A DNA stretch of 64,000 nucleotides from positions 1,116,001 through 1,180,000 of the forward strand of contig NZ_JBGBPY010000001.1 in the NCBI RefSeq assembly GCF_041107455.1, given 5' to 3'. The notes under the pieces were generated by a model that had not been told where the DNA came from, ran no database searches, and was given only the letters and a program-made list of their open reading frames with translations. Position numbers and translations under genes: made by a program. The DNA is from Rhodanobacter humi (lineage in GTDB: Bacteria > Pseudomonadota > Gammaproteobacteria > Xanthomonadales > Rhodanobacteraceae). How positions within the stretch are numbered: the stretch's first letter is position 1; each line of letters opens with the position of its first letter. Positions 51,798 through 61,044 of this stretch are shown piece by piece.

Positions 51798-52900
51798 GGC
51801 TTGGGCTCGCTCTTGGCGTGGCTGTCCCCGGCGTGGCTGTCCCCCTGGCGCACGGCCGCGCCGTCGTCCACTTCGTAGGCGCCCTGCACGATCACCGGCA
51901 GCTTCGCGTCGAGCTTGCCGAGCACGCCCACGATATCGCCGGCCGGCTGGCGCAGTTGCACGTCCACGCGATGCGCCTTGCCCTGGTCGAGCTGGAACAG
52001 GTAGTCGCCCTGCTCATCGTGCAGCACGGCTGCGCGCGGCACTGCCCAAGCGGCGTAGCTGTCGCTCTGGATGCCGGCCTGCAGCGCGGCGCCGGCCACC
52101 AGCGTGGCATCGGCAGCCGCGGGAATCTCGGCCTGCACCGGCAGCAGATGAGTTTGCGGATCGATCGCGCGTCCCACCATGACGAGCTTGCCGGTGAACG
52201 CTTTCGCGTCGCCATACACGCCCTGCACGGACACCGGCATGCCCACACGCAGCGCCGTGCCCACGTCGGGCTGCACGCCCAGTGCCGCGATCAGCGCGTG
52301 CGCGGGCATGAAGACCAGCAGCGGCGCGTTCGCGGCGAAGCGGTCGCCCAGCGTCACCGACACGGTGGTGACCACACCGTCGTCCGGCGCCGCCACGGTT
52401 TCCTGCGCGTCGCCACCGCCCAACGCCTGTTGCGCCGCCAGCGCGGATTGCGCATCGGCCAGCGTCTTGCGCGCGGTGGCGACTTGCGAAGCAGTGGCCA
52501 GATGCTGTGCCGCCATTTGCTCGGTGCGCTGCAACTCGCCCTGCGCCAGCGTCGCCGCGCTCTGCGCCTGCTGGTACGCGCTGCGCGCCGCCGGATCGGG
52601 CGCCACCGTCAGTAGCGGCTGGCCGCGCCTGACCGTCTGCCCCGCGCTCACCTTGAGCGCGATCACCTGGCCGCCGTGCGCGAGGCTGACCGAGCGCGCG
52701 GCATGCGGATTGGCCACTGCACTGCCCCAGGCCGCCACGCTGTCGTGGAAGCTCTGCTGCACCGGCATTACCGTGGTGACCAGCGCCACGCCCTTGGCAT
52801 CATCGGCGGCGTTGTCGTCGTCGCCGCCCTTGCTGCAGGCGGCCAGCAGCAAGGCCGTGACGGCCAACGCGGCGCAGCGCGCGAGAAAAACCTGTTTCAT
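51794..52900 (-). CDS. RND efflux periplasmic adaptor lipoprotein
   Basis: A 368-residue membrane fusion protein. Lipobox LALLLAAC-type signal (AVTALLLAAC, Cys about 22), lipoyl-like halves around a helical hairpin (GQVIALKVSAGQTVRRGQPLL ... AAPDDGVVTTVSV), beta-barrel and C-terminal domain. It links the inner-membrane permease to the outer-membrane channel. The start overlaps the TolC-like gene stop by 4 bases and its stop overlaps the RND start. The His/Asp-rich end (DSHAGDSHAKS) might bind metal but is short. Confidence 0.92.
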   Translation of the reverse strand: MKQVFLARCAALAVTALLLAACSKGGDDDNAADDAKGVALVTTVMPVQQSFHDSVAAWGSAVANPHAARSVSLAHGGQVIALKVSAGQTVRRGQPLLTVAPDPAARSAYQQAQSAATLAQGELQRTEQMAAQHLATASQVATARKTLADAQSALAAQQALGGGDAQETVAAPDDGVVTTVSVTLGDRFAANAPLLVFMPAHALIAALGVQPDVGTALRVGMPVSVQGVYGDAKAFTGKLVMVGRAIDPQTHLLPVQAEIPAAADATLVAGAALQAGIQSDSYAAWAVPRAAVLHDEQGDYLFQLDQGKAHRVDVQLRQPAGDIVGVLGKLDAKLPVIVQGAYEVDDGAAVRQGDSHAGDSHAKSEPKP

Positions 52901-54282
52901 CGTTTGGACGCCTGTTGCATGACGAAATCCGTGCGGCCGAGCAAGGCCTCCAGCGCGATCGCGGCGGTGGAACGGGCCTGCCGCAACGCGACCAGGTCCG
53001 TGTCGGCGGCCAGCGCGTTGCCACGGATGGCGAGATAGGTGGGCCAGTCGAGCAGGCCGTTCTTCCATGCCTGCTCGGCGGCAGTGCGCGCCGCATCGAG
53101 ACGCTGCGCGTGCTCGGTCTGTGCCGTCTGCTGCCGGTCCAGCGTGGCGAGATCGGCCACGAGCCGCTGCATGTCGCTGCGCGTGGCCAGCAGGCGCGCG
53201 TCGTAGTCGTCCTTCAGCTGCTGGCGGGTGGCGGTTTCGATCGCGATGTTGCCGCGGTTGCGGTCGAACAGCGGCAGCGTGATGCCGATGCTGAAGCCGT
53301 TGGTGGTGATGTTGCTGGTGTCGCGCGCACGGGTGAGGCCCACGGTGATCGCGGGGAACTGGGCGAGGATCGCACCGCGCAGCGTCGCCTCCTGCGCGCG
53401 GTAGCCGGCCTGCAGCGCCAGCAGGTCGGGGCGCCGCTTCGGCAAATCGGCCAGCGCGGCCGTGAGCTGCGCGGCGTCGGGATCGACCTTGTACGGCGCA
53501 CCCACCAGATCCAGCGGCGCCGTGGGCGCAAGGCCCAGCAGCTGGCGCAGGTCGCTTTCGGCCTGGTGCAGCGCCACTGCGTTGTCGCCTGCACGCTTGC
53601 GCGCGTCGGCCATCGCGTTGAGCCCCGCACTGGCGCTGTCGTAGTTGAGGTTGCCGGCATGCAGCGCCGCTTGCACCGCCTGGTCCACCGGCGCCAGCGC
53701 CTGCTGCTCGGCGTCCAGTTCGACCTGCTGCGCCCGCAGGCTCTGCACCTGATCGAACAGCAAGCGCGCCTGCGCGATGGTCTGCCATTCCGCCCACAAG
53801 AGATCGAGGTTTACCTGCTCGGCCTGCGCGTTCGCCGCGTGCTTGCGCGAGGAACGCAGCAGCAAGGCACTCACGTCCTCGCTGAGGCCGAGGTTGTAGG
53901 CCTTGGTCAGGCCGCCGCCGGAGTTGTGCGGAAAGTCCGCGCCGAAACCCAGCTGCGGATCGGGCAGCAGCCCCGCGGCGAAGGCCTGCGCGCGGGCGAT
54001 GCCCAGCGCATCGCGCTGCAGCTTCAGGTCGGGGCTGTTCGCCACCGCCAGCATCGCCACCTCGGTGACGTCCAGGCCGTCGGCGGGATCGAAGCGATGC
54101 GTGGCCAGTTCCGGCACCGGCATCGCGCTGGCCGGCACGCTGAGCTGCGCGGCGCTGGCGGCGCCTTCGCCCTTGCCCAAGGGCAGCGGATGGTAGGTGG
54201 CGCAGGCGCACAACAGCGTGGCCGCGGCTGTCGTCAACAGCCCGGCGCGAGCGAATGGCGGTAGCCGAGCGTCGAGGATCAT
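52897..54282 (-). CDS. TolC-family outer-membrane efflux lipoprotein
   Basis: A 461-residue outer-membrane factor. Lipobox LLCAC (Cys about 27) and two TolC repeats rich in coiled-coil helix (e.g. ADARKRAGDNAVALHQAESD; AALADLPKRRPDLLALQAG). Together with the two downstream genes it makes a full tripartite pump. The ATG at 54282 is preferred to 54339 because it gives a proper signal. It is the first gene of the operon; 102 bases upstream is the divergent hydrolase gene, so the promoters share this space. Confidence 0.92.
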   Translation of the reverse strand: MILDARLPPFARAGLLTTAAATLLCACATYHPLPLGKGEGAASAAQLSVPASAMPVPELATHRFDPADGLDVTEVAMLAVANSPDLKLQRDALGIARAQAFAAGLLPDPQLGFGADFPHNSGGGLTKAYNLGLSEDVSALLLRSSRKHAANAQAEQVNLDLLWAEWQTIAQARLLFDQVQSLRAQQVELDAEQQALAPVDQAVQAALHAGNLNYDSASAGLNAMADARKRAGDNAVALHQAESDLRQLLGLAPTAPLDLVGAPYKVDPDAAQLTAALADLPKRRPDLLALQAGYRAQEATLRGAILAQFPAITVGLTRARDTSNITTNGFSIGITLPLFDRNRGNIAIETATRQQLKDDYDARLLATRSDMQRLVADLATLDRQQTAQTEHAQRLDAARTAAEQAWKNGLLDWPTYLAIRGNALAADTDLVALRQARSTAAIALEALLGRTDFVMQQASKR

Positions 54283-54384
54283 GGACACAGCTTGCCGGGG
54301 CGCGCTTAGGGCTTTCTTATCGTGGTCGAGCGAGACCACGCGCAGTAAGCTGGGCTGGCCTGTCCTCCAGGGGAATCGATCACC

Positions 54385-56349
54385 ATGACATCACGCCGTA
54401 TCACTGCGGGGCTGCGGACTGCGCTGCTCGCCTTGCTGATCGCCGCCAGCGGCGCGCTGCCCGCGCAGGATGCGCCGCAGGCGAAATACCCCGACTACCC
54501 CAGCGAGACGCCGGCCAGCTTCAAGCCGGCCACCGCCGACCTGGACTACGTCGAGCGCGACGTGATGATCACCATGCGCGACGGCGTGAAGCTCAACACC
54601 GTGATCCTGATCCCCAAGGGTGCGCAACACGCCGGCATCGTGCTCACGCGCACGCCCTACGACGCCCACGAGCTCAGCCACAACTTCATGAGCGGCCACC
54701 TCGAACCGCTGCTGCAGGGCTACGACAACGCCGCCGACGTGATCGTGGAGGACGGCTACATCCGCGTGATCCAGGACATCCGCGGCAAGTACGGCTCCGA
54801 GGGCGACTACGTGATGAACCGCCCGGTGCACGGCCCGCTCAATCCCACGCCGGTGGACGACGCCACCGACACGTACGACACCATCGACTGGCTGGTGAAG
54901 AACATCCCCGAGTCGAACGGCAAGGTCGCCACCATCGGCATCTCCTACGACGGCTTCGAACCGCTGATGTCGCTGGTGCATCCGCATCCCGCGCTGAAGG
55001 CGGCGGTGCCGATGAACCCGATGGTCGACGGCTGGATGGGCGACGACTGGTTCCACCATGGCGCCTTCCGCGAGCAGAACCTCAGCTACATCTACGAGCA
55101 GGAGGCCAGCCGCGACAACAAGGTCAAGTGGTGGACGAATTACCACGACGAGTACGACTTGTTCATGCACTACGGCTCCGCCGGCGCGATGGGTAACGCC
55201 TACGGCATGCAGCAATTGGGCTTCTGGAACAAGATCCTCGCCCACCCCGCCTACGACGCGTTCTGGCAGCAGCAGGCGGTGGACAAGGTGCTCGCCGCAC
55301 AACCGCTCAGCGTGCCGGTGATGCTGGTGCACAGCCTGTGGGACCAGGAGGACATCTACGGCGCGCTGGCCGTCTATCGCGCGATCAAGCCGAAGGACAA
55401 GACCGGCGACATGGTGAAGCTGGTGATGGGTCCGTGGCACCACGGCCAGGAGATCGCGGAAGGCAGTGCGCTGGGCGCGATCCGCTTCGGCAGCGACACC
55501 GCGAAGTACTTCCGCCAGCACATCCTGCGGCCGTTCCTCGCGCAATACCTCAAGGATGGTGCACCGAAGGCGAACCTCGCCCCGGTCACCGCCTTCCAGA
55601 CCGGCACCAACCAATGGCAGCGGCTGGACCGCTGGCCGCTGGCCTGCGACAACGGCTGCGCCCGCAAGGACCGTGCGCTGTATCTGGAGCCCGGCCTGCA
55701 GCTCGGCTTCGACGCACCCGCCGCAGGCAATGCCTACGACGAATACATCTCCGATCCCGCACACCCGGTGCCGTTCCGCGCGCGACCGATCCAGCCGATC
55801 GGCTACGACCACGGCCTCACCTGGTCGCAGTGGCTGGTCGACGACCAGCGCGAGGCCTCCGGCCGCACCGACGTGCTCAGCTACGAAACGGCGCCGCTCA
55901 CCGAGCCGCTGACCATCGCCGGCGCGCCGGTGGTGCATCTGGTCGCCTCCACCAGCGGCACCGACAGCGACTGGGTGGTGAAGCTGATCGACGTCTACCC
56001 CGACCAGGTGGCCGAACAGCCCGAAATGGGCGGCTACCAGCTCGCGGTGGCGATGGACATCTTCCGCGGCCGCTACCGCAGCGGCTGGGACAAACCCGAA
56101 GCGCTGGCTCCGGACAAGCCGCTGGCCTACCGCTTCGACCTGCCCGCCGCGAATCACGTGTTCCTGCCCGGCCACCGCATCATGGTGCAGGTGCAGTCGA
56201 GCTGGTTCCCGCTGTACGACCGCAACCCGCAGACCTACGTGCCGAACATCTTCCTGGCCAGGCCGGCGGACTACGTGAAAGCCACCCAGCGCATCTACCA
56301 CGCGCCCGGCGAAGCCAGCTACATCGCGCTTCCGGTGGTGGCGAACTGA
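54385..56349 (+). CDS. CocE/NonD-type hydrolase (alpha-amino acid ester hydrolase-like)
   Basis: A 654-residue secreted serine hydrolase similar to Xanthomonas/Acetobacter alpha-amino acid ester hydrolases and glutaryl-acylases. A signal peptide ends near residue 28 (SGALPAQ). The nucleophile is in IGISYDGFEPL (about residue 192), the Asp probably in SLWDQEDIYG and the His in GPWHHGQE; a C-terminal jelly-roll domain (VHLVASTSGTDSDWVVKLID) is present. The natural role is unknown; ester or amide cleavage of amino acid derivatives is the family activity. The ATG at 54385 is divergent from the efflux operon. Confidence 0.92.
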   Translation: MTSRRITAGLRTALLALLIAASGALPAQDAPQAKYPDYPSETPASFKPATADLDYVERDVMITMRDGVKLNTVILIPKGAQHAGIVLTRTPYDAHELSHNFMSGHLEPLLQGYDNAADVIVEDGYIRVIQDIRGKYGSEGDYVMNRPVHGPLNPTPVDDATDTYDTIDWLVKNIPESNGKVATIGISYDGFEPLMSLVHPHPALKAAVPMNPMVDGWMGDDWFHHGAFREQNLSYIYEQEASRDNKVKWWTNYHDEYDLFMHYGSAGAMGNAYGMQQLGFWNKILAHPAYDAFWQQQAVDKVLAAQPLSVPVMLVHSLWDQEDIYGALAVYRAIKPKDKTGDMVKLVMGPWHHGQEIAEGSALGAIRFGSDTAKYFRQHILRPFLAQYLKDGAPKANLAPVTAFQTGTNQWQRLDRWPLACDNGCARKDRALYLEPGLQLGFDAPAAGNAYDEYISDPAHPVPFRARPIQPIGYDHGLTWSQWLVDDQREASGRTDVLSYETAPLTEPLTIAGAPVVHLVASTSGTDSDWVVKLIDVYPDQVAEQPEMGGYQLAVAMDIFRGRYRSGWDKPEALAPDKPLAYRFDLPAANHVFLPGHRIMVQVQSSWFPLYDRNPQTYVPNIFLARPADYVKATQRIYHAPGEASYIALPVVAN

Positions 56350-56385
56350 TCCCGGCAAGCGCGCTCTACCGCCAACTTTCAGGTC

Positions 56386-56449
56386 ATTGAAAAGTGCGGC
56401 CATGGATGGCCGCCCATTTGATCTTCGCGATCAAGGACGATCGCAAAAG
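56386..56449 (+). repeat. inverted repeat flanking sapC, left copy
   Basis: This 64-bp unit starts ATTGAAAAGTGCGGCCATGG and ends GGACGATCGCAAAAG. It recurs in inverted orientation at 57448-57510 with only a few differences near the centre, so the two copies bracket the sapC gene. Confidence 0.95.
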
Positions 56450-56453
56450 AAAA

Positions 56454-56489
56454 GAAAACGCCGCGACGGTTCCCCGTCGCGGCGTTTTC
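56454..56489. terminator. bidirectional terminator between hydrolase and sapC
   Basis: A perfect 16-bp stem (56454-56469 with 56474-56489) closes a TTCC loop, with A-runs and T-runs at the ends. It serves both convergent genes and lies just inside the left repeat. Confidence 0.9.
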
Positions 56490-56511
56490 CAATCACGAAA
56501 CGCTACTTGCC

Positions 56512-57285
56512 TCAGTTCCGGGGAGCGCCCGACTCGGCCTGCTCGCGCTCGCCCAGGCGCTGGCCCAGGCGGTCGATGTTGTTGAGCGACATCAGGTGCG
56601 CGTAGATCCAGCCGAGCACGCCCTCGCGCAGGAACTCCTGGGCGGTCTTCTCGTCGAGCTGGCGCAGCTTCTCCTCGTTGACCACGAACAAGCCGTTGAG
56701 GTTGATCACGTGGCCGTCCTGGCTGTCCGGCGCGCCCTTGCGCAGGCTCATGTTGCGGGCTTCGAGCAGGTTGTGCTTGCGCAGCTGGTCCATGAACCAG
56801 CGGGTGCGCGCCACGTGCTGCTGGAACTCGCCGAGGAAGCCCACGGCGCGGCTCAGCAGCTCGGTATCGCTGCCGTCCTCGTTGAACAGGCGATCGCCCT
56901 CGGCGCCGAAACCCTCGTAACCCTCGTCGAGGAACACGGCGAAGTCGTCGCCTTCCTGGCCGGCCGGCTTCTCGGCCAGCACGAACGGGTAGCGACGCAC
57001 GAAGGCGGGAATGTAGATGTTCGGCGTCCACTGGCCTTCGGCGTCGACGAACAGGTTCTCGTTCTGGCGCAGGCCCAGCAGCGCCACCGGACCGGCGTCG
57101 GCGAGGTCGTTGCCGGCGAACACGATCGGCAGGTCGCGCGCGGCCAGGCCGAACTCCACGCCGGTCAGCGGCACGGAATGCGCGCCCAGCGCGAACTTCA
57201 TGTTCGGGATCGGCTTGAGGCGCAGATCCTTGTGGTCGTTGCGGTTGAGCGGCACCGGGCGCTCGTAGAAAAGAACTTCAGCCAC
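56512..57285 (-). CDS. SapC family protein
   Basis: A 257-residue SapC-family protein (named after an S-layer-associated gene in Campylobacter; function unknown). The family core is clear: FYERPVPLNRNDHKDLRLKP at the start, PIVFAGND, YIPAFVRRYPFVLAE and LNGLFVVNEEKLRQLD. It lacks a signal peptide. The GTG at 57285 has AGAGGT upstream. The gene sits alone with its own terminator between near-identical 64-bp inverted repeats, an unusual placement that suggests a module that could move or invert. Confidence 0.9.
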   Translation of the reverse strand: MAEVLFYERPVPLNRNDHKDLRLKPIPNMKFALGAHSVPLTGVEFGLAARDLPIVFAGNDLADAGPVALLGLRQNENLFVDAEGQWTPNIYIPAFVRRYPFVLAEKPAGQEGDDFAVFLDEGYEGFGAEGDRLFNEDGSDTELLSRAVGFLGEFQQHVARTRWFMDQLRKHNLLEARNMSLRKGAPDSQDGHVINLNGLFVVNEEKLRQLDEKTAQEFLREGVLGWIYAHLMSLNNIDRLGQRLGEREQAESGAPRN

Positions 57286-57587
57286 GTGATTTACCTCTGC
57301 CCCGCCGTGCCGGGGTTGCCACCATCGGCTTCCCCTCCCAAACCCGGCGTCGGGTCTACAGATGAACGACCACTATATCAGCGCCCGTGCCCGTCCGCGA
57401 ATCCCCGGCACGGGACCTATCTGATTGACCGCAAAGAGTTAGCTGTACTTTTGCGATCGTCCTTGATCGCAGGATCACACGGGCGGCCATCCATGGCCGC
57501 ACTTTTCAATTTATTGGTCTATGCTGCACTGCATCCGAGCACCGTTGCATGGCCGCAGCGCTCTTTCTGTGAGGAAGGACGAACCGC
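57286..57587. other. 302-bp gap between sapC and the HNH gene
   Basis: The divergent region holds the right inverted repeat and a weak CCCGTGCC...GGCACGGG hairpin near 57390-57415. No gene is credible. Promoters of both genes are expected here but not clear. Confidence 0.5.
57448..57510 (-). repeat. inverted repeat flanking sapC, right copy
   Basis: It begins CTTTTGCGATCGTCCTTGAT and ends GGCCGCACTTTTCAAT, the reverse complement of the left copy apart from a handful of bases near the middle. Confidence 0.95.
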
Positions 57588-58187
57588 ATGCTGATGGAAG
57601 TCACGAACCGGGCCGACCTATATTCGACCCGCGTGCTGTCGCTGGACGCCGCCGGCCGCATCCTGGACTGGATCAGCTGGCAGGATGCCGTGTGCCTCTA
57701 TGTGCGCGGCGCGGTGGCCTGGACGCTGGGCGATCCCTGCCTCACCGTGCACGGCGGCCACAACCGCATGCTGGGCGCGCAGAGCCGGCTTGACCTGCAC
57801 CCCATCGTGGCCAGCACCGGCCACTGCCACGAGCACGCGATCGACCCCGCCCCCGCACTCACCAACACCGCGCTGTTCGCCCGCGACCGCCACCTGTGCC
57901 TGTACTGCGGCGAGCACTTCAACCGCGGCGAGCTGACCCGCGACCACGTGCAGCCGGTATCGAAGGGCGGCCGCGACGAATGGGAGAACGTGGTCAGCGC
58001 CTGCCTGGCCTGCAATCTCAGGAAAGGCAGCCGCACCCCGCAGCAGGCGCATATGCCGCTGCTGGCCGTGCCGTACCGGCCGAGCTGGGTGGAGCACCTG
58101 ATCCTGTCCAACCGCAACATCCTGGCCGACCAGATGGAATTCCTGGTCAGCCACCTGCCGCGGGACCGGCGTCCGCAAGCCGCCTGA
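57588..58187 (+). CDS. HNH endonuclease family protein
   Basis: A 199-residue protein with an HNH nuclease fold: zinc-type Cys pairs ([18 protein letters not shown]) around [20 protein letters not shown], where His and Asn form the metal site (about residues 120-140). The N-terminal 90 residues ([19 protein letters not shown]) are conserved in a widespread single-gene group whose role is not known; it is not obviously a restriction enzyme, as no methylase is nearby. The ATG at 57588 is used; ATG 57594 is equally possible. It is followed after 82 bases by dxs on the same strand. Confidence 0.9.
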   Translation: MLMEVTNRADLYSTRVLSLDAAGRILDWISWQDAVCLYVRGAVAWTLGDPCLTVHGGHNRMLGAQSRLDLHPIVASTGHCHEHAIDPAPALTNTALFARDRHLCLYCGEHFNRGELTRDHVQPVSKGGRDEWENVVSACLACNLRKGSRTPQQAHMPLLAVPYRPSWVEHLILSNRNILADQMEFLVSHLPRDRRPQAA

Positions 58188-58269
58188 CAGGGTCGATGGC
58201 GCCCACGCGCCCGGATTGCGCCCGGCCCCCGCCCTTGCCGCGCCCCGCCGCTGGCTCAACAATACGCGG

Positions 58270-60162
58270 ATGAAAGATCCTGCACGCTACCCCCATCTGG
58301 CGGCCATCGAGGCGCCGGCCGACCTGCGCCGCGTCCCCGACGAGGAACTGCCCGCCGTCGCCGACGAGCTGCGCCAGTACCTGATCGAGGCCGTGGCCAG
58401 TTCCGGCGGCCACTTCGGCGCGGGGCTGGGCGTGGTGGAACTCACCGTGGCGTTGCACCACGTGTTCGACACGCCCACCGATCGCCTGGTGTGGGACGTG
58501 GGCCACCAGTGCTACCCGCACAAGATCCTCACCGGCCGGCGCGAGCGCATCACCACGATCAAGAAGAAGGACGGCCTGGCGCCGTTCCCGCGCCGCGAGG
58601 AGAGCGAGTACGACACCTTCGGCGTCGGCCACTCGTCCACCTCGATCTCGGCGGCGCTGGGCATGGCGATCGCCGCGCAGCACAAGGGCGACCACCGCAA
58701 GGTCGTCGCGGTGATCGGCGATGGCGCGATGACCGCGGGCATGGCGTTCGAGGCGCTGAACCACGGCGGCGATGTCGAACCGAACATGCTGGTGGTGTTC
58801 AACGACAACGGCATGTCGATCAGCGAGAACGTGGGCGCGATGACCAAGATGATGTCGCGTGCGCTGGCCAGCCGCCGGCTCAACGCGGTGCGCGAGCGCG
58901 CCAAGCGGGCGATCCCGAAACAGTCCTTCGTGGGCCGTTTCGTCAAGCGCTGGGAGGAACACGCCAAGGGCATGTTCGTGCCGAGCACGCTGTTCGAGGA
59001 GCTGGGCTTCCATTACACCGGCCCGATCGACGGCCACAACATCCCGCAGCTGCTGGCCGCGCTGCGCACGGTGAAGAACCTGCCCGGCCCGCAGCTGCTG
59101 CACGTGATCACCACCAAGGGCAAGGGCTACGCCCCGGCCGAAGAGGCGCAGATCGAGTACCACGCGGTGGGCCCGTTCGACCCGCAGGCCGGTCTGGTCA
59201 AGAAGAACGCGCCGGCCAGGCCGACCTACACCGACATCTTCAGCGACTGGCTGTGCGACCAGGCTGCGGCCGACACACGCCTGCTCGGCATCACCCCGGC
59301 GATGCGCGAAGGCTCCGGCCTGGTGCGCTTCTCCAGGGAATATCCCGAGCGCTACTTCGACGTGGCGATTGCCGAACAGCACGCGGTGACGCTGGCCGCG
59401 GGCATGGCCTGCGAAGGTGCCAAGCCCGTGGTGGCGATCTACTCCACCTTCCTGCAGCGCGCCTACGACCAGGCGATCCACGACGTGGCGCTGCAGAACC
59501 TCGACGTCACCTTCGCGATCGACCGCGCCGGCGTGGTCGGCCCGGACGGCGCCACCCACGCGGGCAGCTTCGACCTCTCGTTCCTGCGCTGCCTGCCCAA
59601 CTTCGTGATCATGGCGCCGGCCGACGAGAACGAGTGCCGGATGATGCTCTCGACCGGCTTCCAGTACGCCGGCCCCGCCGCGATCCGCTACCCGCGCGGC
59701 ACCGGCCCCGGCATCGCGATCCGCCCCGAACTCGACACCTTGCCGATCGGCAAGGCCGAGCTGCGCCGGCGCGGCCACGGCCTCGCCCTGCTCAGCTTCG
59801 GCGCGATGCTGGCGCCCGCCGCGGTGATCGCCGGCGAGCTCGACGCGACGCTCGTCAACATGCGCTTCGTGAAGCCGCTGGACGAGACGCTGATCGTGGA
59901 ACTGGCGAAAACCCACGACGCCTTCGTCACCCTGGAAGACAACGCGATCGCCGGCGGCGCGGGCAGCGCCGTGGCCGAATGCCTGGCCGCGCACGGCATC
60001 GTCAAGCCGATCCTGCACCTGGGCCTGCCGGACGCCTACCTCGAACACGGCAGCCGCGAGGAAGTACTGAGCATGGCCGGCCTCGACCTGCCCGGCATCC
60101 GCCACGCGATCCACACCCGCTTCCCGCAGCTCGCCGGCGCCAGCCTCGCCAGCGCGGGCTGA
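58270..60162 (+). CDS. dxs: 1-deoxy-D-xylulose-5-phosphate synthase
   Basis: A 630-residue thiamine-diphosphate enzyme joining pyruvate and glyceraldehyde-3-phosphate in the first step of the MEP isoprenoid pathway. Motifs: [31 protein letters not shown], the TPP/Mg site [19 protein letters not shown] with FNDNGMSIS, and the catalytic Glu/His in [14 protein letters not shown]. The ATG at 58270 starts [10 protein letters not shown]; a longer ORF start lies in the spacer. A terminator follows directly. All features are normal for an active enzyme. Confidence 0.97.
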   Translation: MKDPARYPHLAAIEAPADLRRVPDEELPAVADELRQYLIEAVASSGGHFGAGLGVVELTVALHHVFDTPTDRLVWDVGHQCYPHKILTGRRERITTIKKKDGLAPFPRREESEYDTFGVGHSSTSISAALGMAIAAQHKGDHRKVVAVIGDGAMTAGMAFEALNHGGDVEPNMLVVFNDNGMSISENVGAMTKMMSRALASRRLNAVRERAKRAIPKQSFVGRFVKRWEEHAKGMFVPSTLFEELGFHYTGPIDGHNIPQLLAALRTVKNLPGPQLLHVITTKGKGYAPAEEAQIEYHAVGPFDPQAGLVKKNAPARPTYTDIFSDWLCDQAAADTRLLGITPAMREGSGLVRFSREYPERYFDVAIAEQHAVTLAAGMACEGAKPVVAIYSTFLQRAYDQAIHDVALQNLDVTFAIDRAGVVGPDGATHAGSFDLSFLRCLPNFVIMAPADENECRMMLSTGFQYAGPAAIRYPRGTGPGIAIRPELDTLPIGKAELRRRGHGLALLSFGAMLAPAAVIAGELDATLVNMRFVKPLDETLIVELAKTHDAFVTLEDNAIAGGAGSAVAECLAAHGIVKPILHLGLPDAYLEHGSREEVLSMAGLDLPGIRHAIHTRFPQLAGASLASAG

Positions 60163-60180
60163 GAGCCTGTTCCGGTCATG

Positions 60181-60212
60181 CGACGACGCCCCGCAAAAGC
60201 GGGGCGTCGTCG
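60181..60212. terminator. terminator between dxs and prmC
   Basis: A perfect 14-bp stem (60181-60194 with 60199-60212) closes an AAAA loop between the convergent dxs and prmC genes; only TT follows on the plus strand. Confidence 0.8.
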
Positions 60213-60213
60213 T

Positions 60214-61044
60214 TCATGCGGCTCCCCAGCGCCCGCCGCTCACCCGATCGCGCGCCTCCAGATCCTGCGCGGTGAACACTTGCACGTAACCCGCCTCGCG
60301 CAACAGCGCGCGGGCGGCATCGCCCTGGTTCCAGCCGTGCTCGAACAGCAGCCAGCCGCCGGGCTCCAGATGCGCGCACGCGTCGGCGACGATGCGGCGG
60401 ATGGCGTCGAGACCATCGGCACCGGAGGCCAACGCCGCGGCCGGCTCGTAGCGCAAGTCACCTTGCGCGAGATGCGGGTCGGCCGCTTCGATGTAAGGCG
60501 GGTTGGACACGACCAGCGCGAAGCGTTCGCCCGTCAGCGGCGCCAGCCAGTCGCCCTGGACGAAACGCACGTTGGCTATGCCCAGCCGTTGCGCGTTGCG
60601 ACGCGCCACCGCGAGCGCATCGACGCTCGCATCCGTGGCGACGACCTGCGCCTGCGGACGCTCGCTGGCCAGCGCCAGCGCGATCGCGCCGCTGCCGGTG
60701 CCCAGGTCGGCCACGCGACAAGCCATGTCGCGCGGCAGGCGTTCCAGCGCCAGTTCCACCAGCAGTTCGGTCTCCGGCCGCGGGATCAGCGTGGCCGGCG
60801 TCACTTCCAGCTCCAGCGTCCAGAAACCACGTCGCCCGGTGAGGTAGGCCACCGGCTCGCCGGCGGCGCGGCGCGCGACCAGCGCATCGAAGGCCGTCCG
60901 AACGTCCGTATCCAGTGCATCATCGGCATGCGCGAACAGCCAGCTGCGCGGCTGGCGGAGCACGTGCAGCAGCAACGCTTCGGCATCGACGCGTTCGCCA
61001 AGTCGCGCCGTGGCGGCGACCAGCAGGGTACGCACGTCAGCCAC
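60214..61044 (-). CDS. prmC: release factor N5-glutamine methyltransferase
   Basis: A 276-residue SAM enzyme that methylates the Gln of the GGQ motif in release factors RF1 and RF2. The SAM site ([16 protein letters not shown]) and the catalytic NPPY motif ([12 protein letters not shown]) are present, with a helical N-terminal domain ([19 protein letters not shown]). The GTG at 61044 has GGGAGAG upstream and overlaps the large membrane protein gene by 8 bases, so it is likely coupled. prfA/hemA are not adjacent. Confidence 0.95.
   Translation of the reverse strand: MADVRTLLVAATARLGERVDAEALLLHVLRQPRSWLFAHADDALDTDVRTAFDALVARRAAGEPVAYLTGRRGFWTLELEVTPATLIPRPETELLVELALERLPRDMACRVADLGTGSGAIALALASERPQAQVVATDASVDALAVARRNAQRLGIANVRFVQGDWLAPLTGERFALVVSNPPYIEAADPHLAQGDLRYEPAAALASGADGLDAIRRIVADACAHLEPGGWLLFEHGWNQGDAARALLREAGYVQVFTAQDLEARDRVSGGRWGAA

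Noticed and set aside
57588-58187. Restriction-modification locus at the HNH gene
   Set aside because: No methyltransferase nearby; the protein belongs to a widespread single-gene HNH group.
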